A DNA stretch of 64,000 bases from UBA2206 sp049303905 (GTDB lineage: Bacteria; Patescibacteriota; Minisyncoccia; Moranbacterales; UBA2206), in the NCBI GenBank assembly GCA_049303905.1, contig JBAQNP010000017.1:1-64000 (forward strand), written 5' to 3'. Below the pieces are notes generated by a model that saw nothing but the letters and a program-made list of their open reading frames with translations, did no database searches and was not told where the DNA came from. A program made the position numbers and the translations under genes. Of the stretch, positions 60,380 through 64,000 are shown piece after piece (positions within the stretch are counted from its first letter, which is position 1; each line of letters opens with the position of its first letter).

Positions 60380-62032
60380 TTACATCATACCACCCATTCC
60401 GCCCATCCCCGGCATTCCTCCGTGCATATGTTCATCTTTTTTCTCTGGCAGATCTGTGATGACTGCTTCAGTGGTGAGAAGCATGGCTGAAACTGAGACA
60501 GCGTTTTCAAGAGCTGTTCGGGTGACTTTTAGAGGATCAATAATTCCCGCCTTTAGCATATCCTCGACATATTTGTCCTCCATCGCGTCATAACCAAAAT
60601 TAATCCCGGCACTTTCAATAACCTTGTCCAGAACTACTCCTGGATCTTTTTTTCCGGCATTAGCTGCAATTTGCTTTAGCGGTTCGCCGAGTGAGCGGAT
60701 AAGTGTTTCGTAGCCAGCTTTGTAATCATAACTTTTGTCCGCATGATCTTTCGTTTGAAGTTCTTTGGACGCTTTGGCCAAAGCCACGCCTCCGCCGGCC
60801 ACAATTCCCTCTTCCACCGCGGCGCGAGTAGCCGACAGGGCATCTTCCATTTTATGTTTAATATAAGTCAGTTCAGTTTCCGTGGCCGCGCCAACCTTGA
60901 TCACCGCTACGCCACCGGAAATTTTGGCAATTCTTTTTTGCAATTTTTCTTTATCATAATCACTATCAGAGTTTTCGACTTGCTTTTTGATCTGTGCTAC
61001 ACGGGTTTCAATTTCTTCTTTTTTCCCTTTGCCACCCACAATAGTAGTATCATCTTTAGTTGCCACTACTTTTTGCGCTTGACCAAGCATAGCAAGTTCT
61101 GTTTTCTTCAGATCCAAGCCTTTTTCTTCGGTGATAACTTGTCCGCCAGTTAAAACTGCAATGTCTTCGAGCATCGCTTTTCGGCCGTCGCCATATTCCG
61201 GCGCCTTAATCGCCAAAACATTTATTATCCCTCGAAGCTTATTAACCACTAATGTTGCCAGGGCTTCGCCGTCAACATCATCTGCAATAATCACCAATTC
61301 TTTTTTTCCTCCTTGGGCAATTTTTTCCAAAATTGGCAGAATTTCCGAAATAGCGGAAATCTTTTTATCAGTAATTAAAATATAGGGATCTTTAAGTTCC
61401 GCTTTTTGTGTTTCAACGTCAGTGATCATATATGGAGAAACATAACCTTTGTCAAAATTCATCCCTTCCACAATTTCCTTGGAAAATCCAAAGGTCTGTG
61501 ATTCTTCCACGGTGATCACGCCGTCTTTCCCAACTTCTTCCATGACTTCTGCAATCATCTCACCCATTTCTTTAGATTCTGCCGCAATCGTAGCTACCTG
61601 AGAAATTTCTTCTTTGGAATTTACTTTTTTGGAATTTTTGGAAAGTATTTCCACCACATCATTTTTGGCCATTTCCATCCCGCGACGAATTTCAATCGGG
61701 CTCATCCCGGTTTCCACAAATTTCAAACCTTCATGCGCCAACGCTTGCGTCATAACAGTTGAAGTAGTCGTGCCGTCCCCCGCCACATCATTAGTTTTTG
61801 AAGCCACTTCCTTGATCAGTCCAGCTCCAATATTTTCAAATCTATCCTCCAATTCAATTTCCTTGGCGATAGAAACGCCATCATTGGTAATTGTCGGTGA
61901 CCCAAAACCTTTGTCTAAAATGACATTTCTACCTCTCGGCCCGAGAGTAGTTTTTACCGTGCTTGCTACTTTATCGATGCCTAATTTTATTTTCTTTCTG
62001 GCATCAACCCCTATCTCAATTTGTTTTGCCAT
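60380..62032 (-). CDS. groEL: Chaperonin GroEL
   Basis: 550-aa HSP60 folding chamber subunit. RGRNVILDKGFGSPTITNDGVSIAKEIELED, GDGTTTSTVM ATP site, AAVEEGIVAGGGVAL, and C-terminal GGMPGMGGMGGMM tail. Partner of groES upstream; both under CIRCE control. The intergenic gap carries the structured leader also seen at nrdR, so GroEL may be translated under separate control from GroES. Confidence 0.98.
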   Translation of the reverse strand: MAKQIEIGVDARKKIKLGIDKVASTVKTTLGPRGRNVILDKGFGSPTITNDGVSIAKEIELEDRFENIGAGLIKEVASKTNDVAGDGTTTSTVMTQALAHEGLKFVETGMSPIEIRRGMEMAKNDVVEILSKNSKKVNSKEEISQVATIAAESKEMGEMIAEVMEEVGKDGVITVEESQTFGFSKEIVEGMNFDKGYVSPYMITDVETQKAELKDPYILITDKKISAISEILPILEKIAQGGKKELVIIADDVDGEALATLVVNKLRGIINVLAIKAPEYGDGRKAMLEDIAVLTGGQVITEEKGLDLKKTELAMLGQAQKVVATKDDTTIVGGKGKKEEIETRVAQIKKQVENSDSDYDKEKLQKRIAKISGGVAVIKVGAATETELTYIKHKMEDALSATRAAVEEGIVAGGGVALAKASKELQTKDHADKSYDYKAGYETLIRSLGEPLKQIAANAGKKDPGVVLDKVIESAGINFGYDAMEDKYVEDMLKAGIIDPLKVTRTALENAVSVSAMLLTTEAVITDLPEKKDEHMHGGMPGMGGMGGMM

Positions 62033-62203
62033 ATTTGTCTGTGAGCGAAGCGAGCAGGAACAAAAATGAGCATCCCTGCACCAATTCGCTTTTAAGTTTT
62101 ATGTTAATTATAAACTAAGCCGTAGGCCTGCCTGCCGGCAGGCAGGCGACCACGCACACAAATCTCACTTTTAGAAAAATCTTTATTGGAATTGGTGCGG
62201 GAT
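62033..62203 (-). promoter_or_regulatory. Structured leader element, groEL copy
   Basis: ATCCCTGCACCAATTC (62072-62087) pairs with GAATTGGTGCGGGAT (62189-62203). Inside, AAGCC...GACCAC(G)CGCAC flank a hairpin that has gained a 22-nt palindrome (GCCTGCCTGCCGGCAGGCAG plus GC, 62126-62147). The 40-nt tail to the groEL ATG contains CTCGCTTCGCTCACAGA, matching the nrdR tail. Confidence 0.75.
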
Positions 62204-62219
62204 AGCCATCTCAAAAAAT

Positions 62220-62510
62220 TTATTCCAAAACCCCCAAAATATCACTTTCACTAATCAGCAAATATTCTTCATCCTCAATTTTTATCTCATCTGGAGAATA
62301 TTTTTTGAACATTACTTTGTCTCCAACTTTCACATTCATTGGTTTCAATTGTCCGTTGTCCATGATTTTTCCCGGACCCACTGCCAGCACTTCTCCCTTT
62401 TCCGGTTTTTCCTTGTTGGCATTGTCAGGCAAAAAAATCCCCGAGGCGGTAGTTTCCTCCACGCTCATCGGTTTCACGACTACATTGTCATGTAACGGTT
62501 TCAATTTCAT
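62220..62510 (-). CDS. groES: Co-chaperonin GroES
   Basis: 96 aa. LKPLHDNVVVKPMSVEETTASGIFLPDNANKEKPEKGEVLAVGPGK is the family signature, with a mobile-loop glycine in SGIFLP. Lid of the GroEL chamber. AGGA 9 nt before the ATG. Confidence 0.98.
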   Translation of the reverse strand: MKLKPLHDNVVVKPMSVEETTASGIFLPDNANKEKPEKGEVLAVGPGKIMDNGQLKPMNVKVGDKVMFKKYSPDEIKIEDEEYLLISESDILGVLE

Positions 62511-62525
62511 ATTTTTGATTCCTGC

Positions 62526-62549
62526 TTTAATCTAAAAAATTAGATTAAA
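62526..62549 (-). promoter_or_regulatory. Hairpin in the groES leader
   Basis: TTTAATCTAA / TTAGATTAAA, a perfect 10-bp stem with an AAAA loop, directly before the AGGA of groES. May protect the mRNA 5' end or respond to temperature. Confidence 0.6.
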
Positions 62550-62586
62550 ACCGAAAAATTAATAATTAGCCAAGATTAATAAGTTA

Positions 62587-62613
62587 TTAGCACTCGCATC
62601 ATTCGACTGCTAA
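62587..62613. promoter_or_regulatory. CIRCE operator
   Basis: TTAGCACTC-9 nt-GACTGCTAA; one base off the consensus inverted repeat TTAGCACTC-N9-GAGTGCTAA. Binding site of HrcA, the heat-shock repressor. Confidence 0.9.
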
Positions 62614-62618
62614 TTTAT

Positions 62619-62646
62619 ATTGTATAGAAAAATTGAAGAGTGTCAA
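62619..62646 (-). promoter_or_regulatory. Sigma-70 promoter for groESL
   Basis: TTGACA (62646-62641), 16-bp spacer, TACAAT (62624-62619) on the minus strand; the CIRCE overlaps the predicted start point, the standard repression geometry. Confidence 0.85.
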
Positions 62647-62769
62647 GATGATATAAATAAACTACTTGCTCACCAGTTGAAACCAAATAATCTCTGAATT
62701 AAGGCAGTGGTAAGAATTAAAACAGTGTTTCAGTCTCTGAAATAATCATTCTATATTCTAATAAATCTT

Positions 62770-63060
62770 CTACAATTCCTCAACTTTTTTTAGTAATTCT
62801 TCTATCCTTTTTTTATTAATAATTTTTCCGAGCAGGATACTATTACGTAATGAGCCTGCTTCGGCCTCAGTCTTAATTATTTCTTTTGCTTTGTCCTCTT
62901 CTCCAGCTTTGAGGTAATATTCAATAGCAGTATTTAGATTTACTTGAAATATTTTGTCCTTTATGATAGTATCTATATATGCGATAAGCCCTTTATAGGT
63001 TGCTTGGGATGCTCCCCTCTTTGAGGCTACGAGTCCCAACATAACAAACTTATAAGGCAC
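62770..63060 (-). CDS. Unknown small helical protein
   Basis: 96 aa, not recognised. Mostly helical (AIEYYLKAGEEDKAKEIIKTEAEAGSLRNSILL) with a charged, repeat-like pattern that recalls one TPR pair (inference). It starts 33 nt after the DUF3800 gene on the same strand and may be its partner. Confidence 0.5.
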   Translation of the reverse strand: MPYKFVMLGLVASKRGASQATYKGLIAYIDTIIKDKIFQVNLNTAIEYYLKAGEEDKAKEIIKTEAEAGSLRNSILLGKIINKKRIEELLKKVEEL

Positions 63061-63092
63061 GCTCCCCGCAAGGGGTTTTTATTTTTTTCAAA

Positions 63093-63725
63093 TCACAGAT
63101 ATTGTTTATCATAAACAACTTTCTCCTTAAATACCTCCAACCATTCTTGATCTTGATTTTCATACTTACGAAATATTCCCCAACAAAACACATCTACCGC
63201 CTGCAAACAAAAATCTTGCTTGGAATTATAATGATGCACATTCAAAGGAACTTTCGGATCAAACTTGCTTTTTATCTGCCGTATTATATATGAATTAAAT
63301 TCCGCTATGTTTTTCTTAGTTTTCGAACGATCAATTACAATTTCAACTTGTGTGTCCGCGTTATGAAATGGGATTTGATCTAAGACCAATCTGGTCACAT
63401 AATTATAAACGCGTTCCTTGTCTTCTCTTAGTCTGTCAAAAACTCTAATCTTGTTTAGTGTAATTGCATACAAAGCAAACTTCACATCTTTTGATTGTTT
63501 ATAAAAATATTTTTTAATCGCAAAAGAACATTTTGAGCCTTTTAATTCATCCACTTTTTGCTTTTTTCTAAATTTTCTTCGAAGAGTAATTTTCACTGCT
63601 TTGGCAAGTTTTTTCTGATTTTCTCCACGCACAGCCAAAACTGTAATTGTAAAAAATTTCGACGGTTTTTTGTTCACAAAATCAAATCCAAGATCTCCTG
63701 ATTCATCTAAATATAAATTCCACAT
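63093..63725 (-). CDS. DUF3800 domain protein
   Basis: 210 aa. NLYLDESGDLGF near the N-terminus and CLQAVDVFCWGIFRKYE near the C-terminus are the DUF3800 hallmarks, an RNase H-like fold with acidic residues at the expected points (Asp7, Glu8, and the Asp in QAVDVF). DUF3800 proteins occur in phage-defence contexts, including one retron class, but no reverse transcriptase is near this one. Nuclease activity is inferred from fold only. Confidence 0.85.
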   Translation of the reverse strand: MWNLYLDESGDLGFDFVNKKPSKFFTITVLAVRGENQKKLAKAVKITLRRKFRKKQKVDELKGSKCSFAIKKYFYKQSKDVKFALYAITLNKIRVFDRLREDKERVYNYVTRLVLDQIPFHNADTQVEIVIDRSKTKKNIAEFNSYIIRQIKSKFDPKVPLNVHHYNSKQDFCLQAVDVFCWGIFRKYENQDQEWLEVFKEKVVYDKQYL

Positions 63726-63981
63726 ATTTTTATTTTAATTTCAATTGTAGCCCCAAGGAGAGTCCCTGCTTCATCGGCAGGCAGGGAACTCCTCCACTAA
63801 AATTTAGTACCCCTTCTCGAGCAGAAAATCGAACACTGGGAAAATTGCCTGATTGTCAAAATAATAGAAAATCAAAGCTCAAGAAAAGGGATATCCTGAC
63901 AATATATGGAATATTATTAACCAGCCGAGCATTATCGCTCCATTTATGATATAATTACGGCATAACAAAATAAACACAAAA
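63726..63981. other. Non-coding DNA with palindromic repeat and a promoter
   Basis: A palindromic repeat lies at about 63754-63795 (CCCTGC...CGGCAGGCAGGG). A plus-strand TATAAT at 63950-63955 precedes the ATG at 63982. Nothing else recognised. Confidence 0.5.
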
Positions 63982-64000
63982 ATGCCGTATGCAAACAAAA
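63982..64000 (+). CDS. Start of a gene cut by the window edge
   Basis: ATG CCG TAT GCA AAC AAA (MPYANK) with a TATAAT 27 nt upstream. Starts of this type are common in small HNH-like or unknown phage-type proteins; six codons are too few for a call. Confidence 0.3.

Overview
The window is AT-rich, tightly packed bacterial DNA that uses the standard stop codons. It looks like a Patescibacteria (CPR, Parcubacteria-like) chromosome segment: very short intergenic gaps, small housekeeping proteins, a shortened SMC, an anaerobic ribonucleotide reductase with a tiny glycyl-radical companion, and many hairpin-forming intergenic repeats. Lineage is inferred from gene style only; no rRNA is present. 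Two tRNA-like genes were seen: a normal tRNA-Gln and an aberrant tRNA-Val-like gene.

Layout. Positions 1-3.4 kb hold a cut-off transposase start, a GtrA-type membrane protein, dnaX, a self-contained HTH gene and tRNA-Gln. Positions 3.4-17.5 kb form an accessory/defence island: NUDIX hydrolase, two small unknown proteins, a TOTE-type primase-helicase, RhuM, then an operon of AbrB-like regulator, HsdR, fused HsdM-HsdS, and two proteins with HEPN-like motifs. Facing these is a retron-like reverse transcriptase with an XRE regulator and a strongly structured upstream non-coding region. A 12-bp-period tandem motif sits at the promoters of the AbrB/hsd operon and of a 93-aa gene at the far end of the island.

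From 17.6 to 64 kb nearly every gene is on the minus strand and mostly core: PBP1A, rplL-rplJ with an attenuator leader, rpsP, smc, rnc-nusB, rpmF, a two-gene ComEC, a ferric-reductase/ApbE/acidic-protein cluster, nrdG, a glycyl-radical stub, nrdD and nrdR, a 968-aa cysteine-module surface protein, ftsZ-ftsA, dgkA, ybeY, yqeY, rpsU, hisS, lepB, then (plus strand) an LCP protein and pth, then mpg, rarA, mltG, pcm, yjbQ, malic enzyme, trxB-trxA, uppS, a polyprenyl synthase, groEL-groES with CIRCE, and a DUF3800 protein. Interrupting this at 43.0-44.9 kb is a small accessory cassette: a truncated RhuM, a tRNA-like gene and a stand-alone AlaRS-like catalytic domain.

Repeats are a major theme. Palindromic elements sit in frame inside hsdMS, nrdG and pth. 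Intergenic composites carry two inverted copies of a short unit. Several gaps hold long imperfect hairpins made of one repeated short word. A structured leader of about 110-130 nt is shared by nrdR and groEL. The best candidates for undescribed biology are the retron-like locus, the AlaRS-like/tRNA cassette, the nrdR/groEL leader and the shared tandem operator.
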